Assembly: GCF_002015045.1 (NCBI RefSeq)
Contig: NZ_MUXX01000002.1
Coordinates: 1 to 64,000, forward strand
Direction of reading: 5' to 3'
Origin: Haemophilus paraphrohaemolyticus
GTDB lineage: Bacteria; Pseudomonadota; Gammaproteobacteria; Enterobacterales; Pasteurellaceae
DNA length: 64,000 nucleotides
Shown here: piece after piece, positions 30,629-40,240 of the stretch
Numbering within the stretch: the first letter of the stretch is position 1
Layout of the letters: each line of letters starts with the position of its first letter
The notes under the pieces: model-generated
The model's database searches: none
What the model was told of the DNA's origin: nothing
What the model saw: the letters and a program-made list of their open reading frames with translations, nothing else
Made by a program: the position numbers and the translations under genes

Positions 30629-31492
30629 CTATTTCCAACCTTTTTGTTTGCAAATCAGATCGTAAGCGGCTTGAATTTGTTGGGTTTTTTCTTTGGCTAA
30701 TTCCATCATCTCATCTGGCAAGCCTTTTGCCGCTAATTTGTCTGGATGGTTTTCATTCATCAGCTTGCGATAAGCACGTTTGACGGTGTTTTGGTCATCA
30801 TCGGCTGTTACGCCCAACACCTTATAAGCAGCGTCAATACTTGGTTGGCTACTCTGCTGATAGCTGCCCGAATAACCACCTTGAGAATAACTACCTTGTT
30901 GATGCGAATAATAACCTTGTTGGAAACCGCCACGGCTGAATTGCTGTGCCGCCATAATCATGCCAAGCATTTGCTCAAATTGCATGCGGCTCATGCCCAT
31001 CGCTTCAGCAATGGTAAACAACACTTGTTGTTCTTGTGCGTCTAATTCGCCATCTTGAATCGCTGCGGTAATTTGCACTTGAATAAAGAAACGCAATAAA
31101 TCTTGGCGTCTTGCACAAGCCTCACGAAATTCACGAATTACATTACGAAGCGGGAAATCTGCCTCTTTACCCAAGGTAAATGCCTTTTGAGCCTCTTGCT
31201 GGGTCTTGGCATCTAAATTCAGATGAGCCATTAAATTACATGCATTTTGAATATCCTCTTCGGTGACACGCCCTTTCGCTTTGGCTAAATGGCCAAGCAC
31301 TGCAAAAGTGGTCAGTGTAAATAGCGTTTGGCGAGTTAAGTTTTTGCCAAAAATGGAAGAACGTACGCTACCTAGTTCATAGAGTTTTTTATCTGCTAAA
31401 TGCCCTAAAAATGCACCGAAAATCCCGCCGAATAATCCGTGAAAAATTTGATAACCTAGAAAGAAACCGATGATCTTTCCAATATATTGCAT
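30629..31492 (-). CDS. djlA: DnaJ-like membrane co-chaperone DjlA
   Basis: A 287-residue type III membrane J-protein. An N-terminal hydrophobic, glycine-rich segment (IIGFFLGYQIFHGLFGGIFGAF style, residues 5-30) anchors it. A TerB-like helical domain follows (residues about 50-175), then a Gly/Tyr/Gln/Ser-rich linker (GGFQQGYYSHQQGSYSQGG). The C-terminal J-domain has YKVLGV and the essential HPD (NENHPDKL). In E. coli it works with DnaK in capsule and envelope stress signalling and sits beside lptD; here lptD is 7 kb away. It precedes dusC on the same strand with a 41-bp gap. Confidence 0.94.
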   Translation of the reverse strand: MQYIGKIIGFFLGYQIFHGLFGGIFGAFLGHLADKKLYELGSVRSSIFGKNLTRQTLFTLTTFAVLGHLAKAKGRVTEEDIQNACNLMAHLNLDAKTQQEAQKAFTLGKEADFPLRNVIREFREACARRQDLLRFFIQVQITAAIQDGELDAQEQQVLFTIAEAMGMSRMQFEQMLGMIMAAQQFSRGGFQQGYYSHQQGSYSQGGYSGSYQQSSQPSIDAAYKVLGVTADDDQNTVKRAYRKLMNENHPDKLAAKGLPDEMMELAKEKTQQIQAAYDLICKQKGWK

Positions 31493-31663
31493 AGCTTATT
31501 TCCTTATTTTATTGTATTAAATTTTTTGCTTAATAAGGGCGTTTTGAGGAAAAACAACCTTTATCACGTAATATGACCACAAAATCCGAGATTTTCTCAG
31601 AAATTGATGGATTAAGATGTAAACTCTAGCATATTTAGCCTCGCATTCATATTTAAAAAAGCA

Positions 31664-31692
31664 TTGCCTTAGATGCTCAAAAAATGTATTAT
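31664..31692 (+). promoter_or_regulatory. metK promoter
   Basis: TTGCCT (31664-31669) and TATTAT (31687-31692) are 17 bp apart, about 120 bp before metK. The 320-bp region from 31493 also holds met boxes and an uptake-sequence hairpin, and nothing else I recognise. Confidence 0.7.
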
Positions 31693-31708
31693 AGACGTCT
31701 AGACGGAA
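31693..31708. promoter_or_regulatory. Tandem MetJ boxes at metK
   Basis: AGACGTCT (31693-31700, perfect consensus) and AGACGGAA (31701-31708, 5/8) are contiguous and lie directly after the -10, covering the likely start point. Confidence 0.88.
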
Positions 31709-31734
31709 AAACGGCTAACTTATTTTAAGTATAA

Positions 31735-31775
31735 GCGGTCAGATTCAGCAAAATTTTTGCAAATTTAACCACTTG
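31735..31775. repeat. Inverted uptake-sequence hairpin in the metK leader
   Basis: AAGCGGTC is followed by GCAAAATTTTTGC and then ACCACTTGT, an imperfect inverted copy. It lies in the transcribed leader of metK, 40 bp before the start. Confidence 0.5.
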
Positions 31776-31812
31776 TGTACTTTCCACTTTATAACACGAA
31801 ATAAGGACAAAT

Positions 31813-32958
31813 ATGGCTATCAATTTATTTACTTCAGAGTCTGTTTCTGAAGGTCACCCAGATAAAATCGCAGACCAAATTTCAGACGCAGTATTAGACG
31901 AAATTTTAAAACAAGACCCGAAAGCACGCGTGGCGTGTGAAACCTATGTTAAAACAGGTATGGCATTAGTAGGCGGTGAAATCACTACTTCAGCTTGGGT
32001 AGATATTGAAAACTTAACTCGCCAAGTGATTGCAGACATCGGTTACAACCATTCAGATATGGGATTTGACGCACACTCTTGTGCGGTATTAAATGCGATT
32101 GGTAAACAATCTCCAGACATTAATCAAGGTGTAGACCGTGCTGATCCGCTAGAACAAGGTGCAGGCGACCAAGGAATTATGTTCGGTTATGCAACCAATG
32201 AAACCGATGTGTTAATGCCAGCGCCAATCACTTACGCTCACCGTTTAATGGAACAACAGGCGAAAGTGCGTAAATCAGGTAAATTAGACTGGTTACGCCC
32301 AGATGCAAAAAGCCAATTAACCTTCATTTATGAAGACAATCAAATTAAAGGTATTGATGCGGTCGTGCTTTCAACCCAACATGCTGAGTCTGTGTCACAA
32401 AAAGAAGTGTATGAAGGTGTAATGGAAGAGATCATTAAACCAATCCTACCAAGTGAATGGTTAAGCCAAAACACCAAATACTTTATCAACCCAACAGGTC
32501 GTTTTGTGATTGGCGGACCAATGGGTGACTGTGGCTTAACAGGCCGTAAAATTATCGTCGATACCTACGGCGGTGCAGCACGTCACGGTGGCGGTGCGTT
32601 TTCTGGTAAAGATCCATCAAAAGTAGACCGCTCTGCAGCCTATGCAGCACGTTATGTGGCAAAAAATATTGTAGCAGCAGGCTTAGCAGATCGTTGTGAA
32701 ATCCAACTTTCTTATGCAATCGGTGTGGCTGAACCAACCTCAATCATGGTAGAAACCTTCGGTACGGGTAAAGTAAGCAATGAAGTGTTAGTACGTTTAA
32801 TCCGCGAAAACTTCGACTTACGCCCTTATGGTTTAATCAAAATGTTAGATTTGATCCGCCCAATCTACCGCGAAACAGCCGCTTACGGCCACTTCGGTCG
32901 TTCACACTTCCCTTGGGAACAAACTGATAAAGCGGAAGCGTTAAGAGCGAGTCTCTAA
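31813..32958 (+). CDS. metK: S-adenosylmethionine synthetase
   Basis: A 381-residue enzyme that makes S-adenosylmethionine from methionine and ATP. The N-terminal [19 protein letters not shown], the P-loop-like [25 protein letters not shown] and the KDxxxVDRS region are intact. Length is close to E. coli (384). AAGGAC precedes the ATG. MetJ boxes cover its promoter, so the product (the MetJ co-repressor) should feed back on its own synthesis and on metNIQ. A perfect terminator follows. Confidence 0.98.
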   Translation: MAINLFTSESVSEGHPDKIADQISDAVLDEILKQDPKARVACETYVKTGMALVGGEITTSAWVDIENLTRQVIADIGYNHSDMGFDAHSCAVLNAIGKQSPDINQGVDRADPLEQGAGDQGIMFGYATNETDVLMPAPITYAHRLMEQQAKVRKSGKLDWLRPDAKSQLTFIYEDNQIKGIDAVVLSTQHAESVSQKEVYEGVMEEIIKPILPSEWLSQNTKYFINPTGRFVIGGPMGDCGLTGRKIIVDTYGGAARHGGGAFSGKDPSKVDRSAAYAARYVAKNIVAAGLADRCEIQLSYAIGVAEPTSIMVETFGTGKVSNEVLVRLIRENFDLRPYGLIKMLDLIRPIYRETAAYGHFGRSHFPWEQTDKAEALRASL

Positions 32959-32974
32959 TTTTTGAATCTTCAAT

Positions 32975-33002
32975 AAAAAATCCCACAGCTGTGGGATTTT
33001 TT
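32975..33002. terminator. Bidirectional terminator after metK
   Basis: A perfect 28-bp palindrome, AAAAAATCCCACAG followed by its complement, lies between metK and the convergent ompW remnant. Confidence 0.88.
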
Positions 33003-33029
33003 GTTTTTATAGAAATTGTTTTATAAGTT

Positions 33030-33490
33030 TTAGAATTTCACCGCAAAACCAGCGAAGTAAACCACTGGGTCAAGTTTTAATTTTACTTCGTGATCTAAAC
33101 CAAGAGCTTTAAAGTTTGCTGTTGTTTTGATGTGTGTATACCATGCAGCGGCATTGAAGTAGATATTTTTGGTTAATTTTACATCCACACCTAAGTTTGC
33201 CACAGGGCCAAATGAATGTTTTTTCACTTGTAAATCAGTTACTGCTGAGTGAGTAGATTTAGCGTGGTAGAAACGAGTATAGTTAAAACCTGCCCCCACA
33301 TAAGGGCGAGCTGCTGAATCCGCATTAAAGAAATAGTATTGAGCATATAAGCTTGGCGGTAATTGTTTTACAATCGCTACACGGCCTAAATCTAAACCTA
33401 ATGCTGGTACATTCCCTTGAATTTTATGTGATAATGGGGTTGCTGCTAATAATGCCCCACCTAACATAAGTGCTAATGCTGTTTTTTCAT
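33030..33490 (-). pseudogene. ompW: Broken ompW (internal deletion plus frameshift)
   Basis: The 3' two thirds encode an OmpW-family outer-membrane barrel (QLPPSLYAQYYF, RPYVGAGFNYT, VDVKLTKNIYFNAAAWY, ending GFAVKF). The natural start, ATG 33490 preceded by AGAAGGG, is followed by six As, giving MKKQH and a stop; seven As would restore MKKTALALMLGGA. In that corrected frame the signal-peptide residues join straight to LLAATPLSHKI, which in intact OmpW lies about 60 residues further on. So the signal-cleavage site and first strands are deleted too. Only a 145-residue frame from an internal ATG (33467) without a ribosome-binding site remains, against about 205 normally. It cannot make a functional exported OmpW. 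Confidence 0.88.
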
Positions 33491-33530
33491 TATAAAGTCC
33501 CTTCTGGTTATTTGTTTTTATCTTAGCTTA

Positions 33531-33546
33531 TACCCCTTAAGGGGTG
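33531..33546. promoter_or_regulatory. NarP/NarL 7-2-7 site at ompW
   Basis: TACCCCT-TA-AGGGGTG fits the 7-2-7 pattern TACYYMT-N2-AKRRGTA at all but the last base and contains a perfect 14-bp palindrome. It would lie just downstream of the predicted start point, suggesting repression. Confidence 0.65.
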
Positions 33547-33582
33547 GTGTTTTACAGTTTAATTATTTCAAAACAAAATTTC

Positions 33583-33596
33583 TTGATAACAATCAA
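33583..33596. promoter_or_regulatory. Perfect FNR site at ompW
   Basis: TTGAT-AACA-ATCAA matches the FNR consensus exactly. With TAAACT (minus strand, 33556-33561) as -10, its centre is about 41 bp before the start point, the class II activator position. Confidence 0.82.
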
Positions 33597-33664
33597 TTTT
33601 TTAATATTTGCTAGCATAAAAAGAAAATAAATGCAAAAAAATGTGCTCTAGTTCACATTTTTCT

Positions 33665-33692
33665 CTTGAAATTCATTTGTCAAGCTCCATTT
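33665..33692 (+). promoter_or_regulatory. Heat-shock (sigma-32) promoter of clpB
   Basis: CTTGAAA (33665-33671) and CTCCATTT (33685-33692) are 13 bp apart, identical in both elements and spacing to the groESL promoter. Confidence 0.85.
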
Positions 33693-33756
33693 AGTGTAGT
33701 GCTAAAGTTTCACGCTAATGTGAAACGGGTACAAATTCAAAGAAAGAGGAAAGAAT

Positions 33757-36330
33757 ATGAACTTTGAAAAATTCACAACAAAATTACAAGAAGCCTTAGC
33801 CGAAGCTCAGTCTTTAGCCGTCGGCAAAGATAACGGATACATTGAACCTGCTCATTTACTTTACGCATTATTAAAACAAGCTGATGGTTCAATCGCTCCA
33901 CTTTTTACCGCATTAAACGTGCAACCAAAACAGTTAGAAAGTGAATTATCCGCAATTTTAGACCGCTTACCACAAGTTCAAGGTGGCACAACACAACTTT
34001 CGCAACAAACTATTCGTTTATTAAATCAAGCAGATAAATTATCGCAACAATTCGGCGATAGCTTTATTTCATCTGAATTGTTCGTACTTGCCGCCATCGA
34101 TGATAATAGCGATTTAGGCAAATTATTGAAAAAATTTGGCTTAACAAAAGAAAAAATTACACAAGCAATTAGCCAAATTCGTGGAGGAGAAACCGTGAAT
34201 AATCAAAACGCAGAAGAAACCAGACAAGCATTACAAAAATATACTATTGACTTAACCGAACGTGCCAAAGCAGGCAAATTAGACCCTGTGATTGGTCGTG
34301 ATGAAGAGATCCGCCGTGCAGTGCAAGTACTACAACGCCGTACTAAAAATAACCCTGTGTTGATTGGGGAACCAGGGGTGGGTAAAACTGCGATTGTAGA
34401 AGGTTTAGCACAACGTATCGTAAACGGTGAAGTGCCTGAAGGATTGAAAAACAAACGTGTTCTTTCCCTTGATATGGGAGCATTGATTGCAGGGGCAAAA
34501 TATCGTGGTGAGTTTGAAGAACGTTTAAAAGCGGTCTTAAATGAGTTAGCAAAAGAAGAAGGGCAGGTAATCCTCTTTATTGATGAAATTCACACAATGG
34601 TTGGAGCAGGTAAAACCGATGGTGCGATGGATGCGGGTAACTTATTAAAACCTTCACTTGCACGCGGTGAATTGCACTGTGTTGGGGCAACAACCTTAGA
34701 CGAATATCGCCAATATATTGAAAAAGACGCAGCATTAGAACGTCGTTTCCAAAAAGTATTAGTTGATGAACCAAGTGTTGAAGATACGATTGCAATTTTG
34801 CGTGGTTTAAAAGAGCGTTATGAAATCCATCACCACGTTCAAATTACCGACCCAGCAATTGTAGCGGCAGCTGTGCTTTCACACCGTTATATCAGCGACC
34901 GTCAATTGCCAGATAAAGCCATCGACTTAATTGATGAAGCGGCTTCAAGCCTTCGTATGGAAATTGATTCTAAACCAGAACCGCTAGATAAATTGGAGCG
35001 CCGTATTATTCAATTAAAATTGGAACGCCAAGCGTTACAAAAAGAAGAAGATGAAGCTAGCCGTCAACGTCTTGCAAAACTTGATGAAGAATTGGCTGCA
35101 AAAGAACGTGAATACTCTGAATTAGAAGAAATCTGGAAAGCAGAAAAATCTGCATTACTGGGTACACAGCACATTAAAACTGAATTAGAAAACGCACGTA
35201 TTGCAATGGATCAAGCTCGCCGTGAAAATAACTTTGAGAAAATGTCCGAGTTACAATATGGTAAAATCCCTGCGCTTGAAAAACAATTGCAAGAAGCGGT
35301 CAAACGTGAAGAAGAAGGGGGCGAAAATCACTTACTTCGCACTAAAGTCACTGATGAAGAAATCGCAGAAGTGCTTTCTAAAGCAACAGGCATTCCTGTT
35401 TCAAAAATGATGGAAGGCGAGAAAGAAAAACTCTTGCGTATGGAAGAAGTTTTACATAGCCGTGTAATTGGACAAAATGAAGCGGTAGAAGCAGTAGCAA
35501 ATGCGATTCGTCGTAGCCGTGCTGGTTTATCAGACCCGAACAAACCGATTGGTTCATTCTTATTCTTAGGACCGACAGGGGTTGGTAAAACAGAACTTTG
35601 CAAAACCTTAGCGAATTTCTTGTTCGACGATCCTGATGCAATGGTGCGTATTGATATGTCCGAATTTATGGAAAAACACAGCGTGTCTCGCTTAGTAGGT
35701 GCACCTCCAGGTTATGTTGGCTATGAAGAAGGTGGTTATTTAACCGAAGCCGTTCGTCGTCGCCCATACTCTGTTGTGTTATTAGACGAAGTGGAAAAAG
35801 CCCACCCAGAGGTGTTCAACATCTTACTACAAGTGTTAGATGATGGACGATTAACCGATGGTCAAGGCAGAACCGTAGATTTCCGCAATACCGTGGTGAT
35901 TATGACCTCAAACTTAGGCTCACATCTCATTCAAGAAATGCCAGAGGCAACCTATGGCGAATTGAAAGAAGTGGTGATGTCGGTGGTAAGCCAACACTTC
36001 CGCCCAGAGTTCATTAACCGTATTGATGAAACTGTTGTGTTCCATTCACTCGGTCAAGAACACATTCGTTCAATCGCACGTATTCAATTAGAACGCTTGA
36101 TTAAACGTATGGCAGAGCGTGGCTATGAAGTAACCATCACCGATGCAGCCATCAACCACATCGGCAAAGCAGGTTTCGATCCATTGTTCGGTGCACGCCC
36201 ACTTAAACGTGCTATCCAACAAGAGCTTGAAAACCCACTTGCACAACAAATCCTTGGCGGTAAATTATTACCAAGCCTCCCTGTTGTGGTGAATTACCAA
36301 GATGAAAAATTGGTAATTGAAAATCAATAG
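33757..36330 (+). CDS. clpB: Disaggregase ClpB
   Basis: An 857-residue AAA+ hexamer that works with DnaK to dissolve protein aggregates. It has the N domain (to about residue 145), NBD1 with Walker [10 protein letters not shown] and Walker [12 protein letters not shown], the coiled-coil middle domain (about 405-525), and NBD2 with Walker [10 protein letters not shown] and [13 protein letters not shown]. The length equals E. coli ClpB (857). GAGGAAAG precedes ATG 33757. A second start, GTG at 34195 behind GGAGGAG, would give the N-domain-less form. The heat-shock promoter lies 65 bp upstream. Confidence 0.98.
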   Translation: MNFEKFTTKLQEALAEAQSLAVGKDNGYIEPAHLLYALLKQADGSIAPLFTALNVQPKQLESELSAILDRLPQVQGGTTQLSQQTIRLLNQADKLSQQFGDSFISSELFVLAAIDDNSDLGKLLKKFGLTKEKITQAISQIRGGETVNNQNAEETRQALQKYTIDLTERAKAGKLDPVIGRDEEIRRAVQVLQRRTKNNPVLIGEPGVGKTAIVEGLAQRIVNGEVPEGLKNKRVLSLDMGALIAGAKYRGEFEERLKAVLNELAKEEGQVILFIDEIHTMVGAGKTDGAMDAGNLLKPSLARGELHCVGATTLDEYRQYIEKDAALERRFQKVLVDEPSVEDTIAILRGLKERYEIHHHVQITDPAIVAAAVLSHRYISDRQLPDKAIDLIDEAASSLRMEIDSKPEPLDKLERRIIQLKLERQALQKEEDEASRQRLAKLDEELAAKEREYSELEEIWKAEKSALLGTQHIKTELENARIAMDQARRENNFEKMSELQYGKIPALEKQLQEAVKREEEGGENHLLRTKVTDEEIAEVLSKATGIPVSKMMEGEKEKLLRMEEVLHSRVIGQNEAVEAVANAIRRSRAGLSDPNKPIGSFLFLGPTGVGKTELCKTLANFLFDDPDAMVRIDMSEFMEKHSVSRLVGAPPGYVGYEEGGYLTEAVRRRPYSVVLLDEVEKAHPEVFNILLQVLDDGRLTDGQGRTVDFRNTVVIMTSNLGSHLIQEMPEATYGELKEVVMSVVSQHFRPEFINRIDETVVFHSLGQEHIRSIARIQLERLIKRMAERGYEVTITDAAINHIGKAGFDPLFGARPLKRAIQQELENPLAQQILGGKLLPSLPVVVNYQDEKLVIENQ
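34181..34197 (+). promoter_or_regulatory. Internal translation start in clpB
   Basis: GTGGAGGAGAAACC precedes GTG at 34195-34197 (codon 147), in frame just after the N domain. E. coli makes its short ClpB form from a GTG at the equivalent place. Confidence 0.7.
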
Positions 36331-36435
36331 AAAGAAAGGGCGTAATATCTATTACGCCAATTTCTCCTACGCTTTTGATTATTTTTATTTAGAGATATAA
36401 TTCAAATTATCTAATAGTTATTGATGAGAATAAAA

Positions 36436-37038
36436 ATGCAAAAAACAAAAGCCGTCCTTGCTACAAGCAATCAAGGCAAAGTAAAAGAGATGGCAGATGT
36501 GTTAGCTCAATTCGGTTTTGAGGTGGTGGCACAATCTGAATTTGGTATTCAAAGCCCCGAAGAAACGGGCTTAACTTTCGTTGAAAATGCGTTATTAAAA
36601 GCGCGTTATGCGGCAAAAATTACAGGCTTGCCTGCTATTGCCGACGATTCTGGCTTATCGGTGAAAGCCTTAAACGGCGCACCAGGTTTATATTCTGCAC
36701 GTTATGCGGGCGCAGAAGGGAACGACGAATCGAATCGTCAAAAATTGTTGCGAGAAATGGCATCCGTACCTGCCGAAGCGCGCCAAGCTAAATTTGTCAG
36801 CTGCATCGTCTTTTTAGCGCACGAAACCGACCCAACCCCGAAAATCGCGATTGGCGAATGTTTTGGTGACATCTTAACCGAAGAACGCGGTACAAACGGC
36901 TTTGGTTATGATTCGCTCTTTTTCTATCCACCGAAAAATTGTAGCTTTGCGGAATTAGAAACAGCAGAGAAGAAAAAAATCTCGCATCGTGCTATTGCAC
37001 TGGCTCAATTAAAAGCACAATTTGAGGCTACAAAATGA
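36436..37038 (+). CDS. rdgB: dITP/XTP pyrophosphatase RdgB
   Basis: A 200-residue Ham1-family house-cleaning enzyme that hydrolyses dITP, ITP and XTP to monophosphates, keeping them out of DNA and RNA. It shows [28 protein letters not shown], the catalytic ADDSGL, and FGYDSLFF followed by [13 protein letters not shown] 36436 is chosen because homologues begin MQK; a TTG at 36421 would add five residues. It is the first gene of rdgB-ybjQ-ycgN, with a 4-bp overlap to the next. Confidence 0.95.
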   Translation: MQKTKAVLATSNQGKVKEMADVLAQFGFEVVAQSEFGIQSPEETGLTFVENALLKARYAAKITGLPAIADDSGLSVKALNGAPGLYSARYAGAEGNDESNRQKLLREMASVPAEARQAKFVSCIVFLAHETDPTPKIAIGECFGDILTEERGTNGFGYDSLFFYPPKNCSFAELETAEKKKISHRAIALAQLKAQFEATK

Positions 37039-37355
37039 TCATCACAACAACGCCAACGATTGAAGGCAAACGCATTAAAGAATATAAAGGTTTAGTGTTT
37101 GGCGAAGTGGTTTCTGGTGCGAATTTTATTCGTGATTTCTTCGCTAGCATTACCGATGTGATTGGCGGGCGTTCTGGTGTTTATGAAAGCAAACTGAACA
37201 AATCGCGCCAAGAGGCTTTGGATGAGTTAGCCGAAGAAGCACGTAAGGTGGGGGCAAATGCCGTGGTGGGGGTCTCGCTTGAATATCAATCTATGGGCGG
37301 CGATAAGAGTATGTTTATCGTGGTTGCAACAGGCACGGCGGTTGTCGCGGAATAG
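37035..37355 (+). CDS. ybjQ: UPF0145 family protein YbjQ
   Basis: A 106-residue protein of the YbjQ (DUF74) family, predicted to form a pentameric ring; function unknown. The family core [19 protein letters not shown] and [18 protein letters not shown] is clear, and length is typical (107). Its ATG overlaps the rdgB stop (ATGA), so the two are translationally coupled. Confidence 0.9.
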   Translation: MIITTTPTIEGKRIKEYKGLVFGEVVSGANFIRDFFASITDVIGGRSGVYESKLNKSRQEALDELAEEARKVGANAVVGVSLEYQSMGGDKSMFIVVATGTAVVAE

Positions 37356-37363
37356 GGGGGATT

Positions 37364-37816
37364 TTGCAAAAAAATACCGAAATTGAACCGCTTTTCTGGC
37401 AGAAAAAGTCGCTACTTGAAATGAACGATGCTGAGTGGGAAGCTTTGTGCGATGGCTGTGGAAAATGTTGTTATCGTAAATATATTCAAGGGCGAGGTAA
37501 GCGTGAACGCCTTTATTATACCCGTGTGGCGTGTAATCTTTTAGATGTGAATACGGGGCGTTGTATGCACTATGCTGATCGTTTTAAGCGAGAACCAGAT
37601 TGTACTAAACTGACCAAGAAAAATCTGCCCGATTTTGGCTGGCTACCGAAAACCTGTGCTTATCGTTTGCTTTATGAAGGGAAGTCTCTGTTTGATTGGC
37701 ATCCGCTGATTTCTCACGATCCTGAATCAGTAAGAAAAGCGAATGTGCTCATTCCTAACGGCATCCACGAAAAAGAGGTGATTGATTGGTTTGAGTTCGT
37801 GATTGATGAGGTTTAA
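37364..37816 (+). CDS. ycgN: UPF0260 family Cys-cluster protein YcgN
   Basis: A 150-residue protein of the YcgN family. The conserved cysteines are in LCDGCGKCCYRK, VACNLL, GRCMHYADRF, PDCTKLT and KTCAYRLL, a pattern suggesting a metal or Fe-S site; function is unknown. The start is TTG at 37364, 8 bp after ybjQ, preceded by a GGGGGG run. Homologues begin near FWQKKSL, which requires a start this far upstream; no ATG is available before residue 20. It is the last gene of rdgB-ybjQ-ycgN and ends at a shared terminator with lptD. Confidence 0.85.
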   Translation: MQKNTEIEPLFWQKKSLLEMNDAEWEALCDGCGKCCYRKYIQGRGKRERLYYTRVACNLLDVNTGRCMHYADRFKREPDCTKLTKKNLPDFGWLPKTCAYRLLYEGKSLFDWHPLISHDPESVRKANVLIPNGIHEKEVIDWFEFVIDEV

Positions 37817-37834
37817 CAGAATGCAATTGCAATA

Positions 37835-37876
37835 AAAAAGCTAGATGGTGATTTACATTTCATCATCTAGCTTTTT
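37835..37876. terminator. Bidirectional terminator between ycgN and lptD
   Basis: AAAAAGCTAGATG (37835-37847) pairs perfectly with CATCTAGCTTTTT (37864-37876) between convergent genes. Confidence 0.85.
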
Positions 37877-37880
37877 CATT

Positions 37881-40229
37881 TTAGTTAATACCGTAAGGCT
37901 CTGTATAAGAAATCAAGCCACGCTTCAACATTCTGCTTACACCGCTGCTGTAGTTTGTGCCAAAGCGAAGTTCAAAATTTACCCCAAATTTATTGTCATA
38001 AAATAAATCGTTAATAGTATCACTTGTTGCATTTGACGGTGTTGAAACCAATCTACGTGCAACATAAACATTCGCAGTCCAGCAGCAAGTGTTGTAGTTC
38101 ATCGAAAACTTCGTTTCAACAGGTTTTTTCAACGCAATATCTTGGTAATGGCTAAACATTGCCGCTACATTATCCGTTAATTCCCACGCCACGACACCAC
38201 CAAGCTGTTTAATATCTTGACCATAACGGTTTGTACTTAAGTTTTGGTTAATATAATCACGGCTTGCAAAGCGATAATTTAATTGAAACAATTTGCTATC
38301 GCTTGGCTTATATTGCAATGACATATTCGCCAACGAGGTTTGATTCAAACGTGTATCATATTGATAACTTCCGTGCCAATTCCATTTACGATGGAATTTC
38401 CAGTTTGATTCTAACGCCCACGAAGAAGAACGATTCGCCGTACTATTGCTTGAATTATCATCAATTTTAGATGGGCTTAAATAGTAAGTTTGCCCTGCAC
38501 TAAAATTGAATACCTCTGTCCCTGTCTTATCGCTGAAGAATCGAGTTGTTCCACCTGCTGTCACAAGGTTCGCAGAAGAAATACGGTCTAAACCACTATA
38601 ACGACGATCGTTAAATAGCGAGAAATAATCGGTTTGTAATAACGCAGAATCATAGCCTAAACTTACGCTTTGATGGCGTTTAGAGCCAATATCTGCTTGG
38701 TTTTTGTATGGGCGATAAATATATTGCATACGAGGCTCAAAGGTTTGATTATAACCTTTAAAGAACTGCTTATCTGCTTCAAGTACCGTTTGGAAATCTA
38801 ACTTAATTTGAGGAATAACACGTGTGACATTTTTCTTCATTTCTTCCGCATTGACATCACTACCTTTTTGTTGAATATAGTGCGTTGCGTAAAGTTTCGT
38901 TTCCAGATTTAAACTGCCATAGCGATTGACAAGCGGTGCATTTAATGTTGGTTCCACGTGGAAACGCCACGCTTTTGGCATTAGATTGCTATCATTATCA
39001 AAACGAGCGGCTTGCGAGAATAAATGGAAATCAGCAATGCCTTTTAACGCATCATTTTTATAATAATTGAAATCAATTTGCGGTAATACGCGGTATGGGC
39101 CAACTGAATTTGTAGAAAGATCAAAAGTCTGGAATTTTTTACCTGAAACTGACAAATTATAGTTTGATTGATAGTAACCTAATTTAAATTGTTGTGTAGC
39201 ATAGCCATCCGTACTGCTACCGTAGTCTGAATCAAAATCAGAGAAATAATGGCGATCGCTCACTTTAGTGTAATTCACATTCAAACGCCAATCGCTTAAA
39301 AAACTCATATTATGACGCCAATGTAATAAATAACGTTTACGGCTGCCATCATCTGGTTGATATTCATCTAAGCGATCTTTCGCCATATATTCGGTTGCAA
39401 CCAAGCCTTCCCCCAACTTCGTTAAATAACGAAGTTCAGGGCTAAGCTGCCAGCCACGACGAGAATAATAGGTTGGTGTAAAGGTTGCATCCATATTCGG
39501 TGCAATGTTCCAATAAAATGGCTGTGAATAAGTAAAACCATTTTTGCTTGAACGCTCAAAGCTTGGAATCAATAAACCTGAACGACGACGATCGCCAATA
39601 GGGAATTGTAAATAAGGAGAATAGAAAACGGGTACGCCCATCACTTTAAAACGAGCGTGCCACATTTCAGCATATTCATCTTGAACGTGCTGAATCATTT
39701 CGTTCGCTTCAATTGACCAAGATTCATCATTCACTAAACAGGAGGTAAAGCTCGCATTTTTTAATGTGCGAGTTTGGTCATTAAAATGACCGCTTTCCGC
39801 TGTACCTCGCCCTTGTCTATCCACTAATTGATAGCTTGTATTAGAAAGGTCTGCCTCTTTACTCGTTAAATCTACCGCCGCATCACGACCTTCAGCTTGA
39901 ATGAGGTTATCGCGATATTTGTAAGAGCCTTTTAAAAACGCTTTACGAGCTTGCTCACCTTGTTGTTCCACACGCACTTCATTGGCAAAAAGCGAACGAT
40001 TTCCTTGCTTAATATTGACATCACCCGTATAGGTTGCATCCGTCGGCTGATTAATTAATGCATTATCAGCCTCAATGTAAACTGGTGCTTGGTTCGGATC
40101 ACCTTTAACCTCTTCACCTTGAAAATGCGGGACGCCTAATAAACATTGCTCTCTTAAATCCGCTGATGCAATTTGGCTATAACAAGCCGTAACTACCGCC
40201 AGAGAGAGAAGATTGTAACGTTGTTTCAT
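37881..40229 (-). CDS. lptD: LPS-assembly outer-membrane protein LptD
   Basis: A 782-residue essential protein that, with LptE, inserts lipooligosaccharide into the outer leaflet. A signal peptide (cleaved near ASA-DLREQ) is followed by the OstA/LptA-like jellyroll ([24 protein letters not shown]) and a large beta-barrel. Cysteines occur near residue 29 (EQCLLG), in SCLVND and as the adjacent pair NTCCWTANV, matching the disulfide pattern of the family. It is the last gene of yihI-DUF2489-hemN-lptD (12-bp gap after hemN). In E. coli lptD is followed by surA; surA is absent here. Confidence 0.96.
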   Translation of the reverse strand: MKQRYNLLSLAVVTACYSQIASADLREQCLLGVPHFQGEEVKGDPNQAPVYIEADNALINQPTDATYTGDVNIKQGNRSLFANEVRVEQQGEQARKAFLKGSYKYRDNLIQAEGRDAAVDLTSKEADLSNTSYQLVDRQGRGTAESGHFNDQTRTLKNASFTSCLVNDESWSIEANEMIQHVQDEYAEMWHARFKVMGVPVFYSPYLQFPIGDRRRSGLLIPSFERSSKNGFTYSQPFYWNIAPNMDATFTPTYYSRRGWQLSPELRYLTKLGEGLVATEYMAKDRLDEYQPDDGSRKRYLLHWRHNMSFLSDWRLNVNYTKVSDRHYFSDFDSDYGSSTDGYATQQFKLGYYQSNYNLSVSGKKFQTFDLSTNSVGPYRVLPQIDFNYYKNDALKGIADFHLFSQAARFDNDSNLMPKAWRFHVEPTLNAPLVNRYGSLNLETKLYATHYIQQKGSDVNAEEMKKNVTRVIPQIKLDFQTVLEADKQFFKGYNQTFEPRMQYIYRPYKNQADIGSKRHQSVSLGYDSALLQTDYFSLFNDRRYSGLDRISSANLVTAGGTTRFFSDKTGTEVFNFSAGQTYYLSPSKIDDNSSNSTANRSSSWALESNWKFHRKWNWHGSYQYDTRLNQTSLANMSLQYKPSDSKLFQLNYRFASRDYINQNLSTNRYGQDIKQLGGVVAWELTDNVAAMFSHYQDIALKKPVETKFSMNYNTCCWTANVYVARRLVSTPSNATSDTINDLFYDNKFGVNFELRFGTNYSSGVSRMLKRGLISYTEPYGIN

Positions 40230-40240
40230 TCTCGTTTCTC

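Noticed and set aside
30338..30700. A 120-residue plus-strand frame opposite dusC and the djlA 3' end
   Set aside because: It is antisense to well-conserved DusC codons and has no ribosome-binding site or recognisable homology.
33467..33490. Phase variation of ompW by poly-A slippage
   Set aside because: Adding one A restores the signal peptide frame, but the deletion behind it still removes the cleavage site and first strands, so slippage could not restore a working protein.
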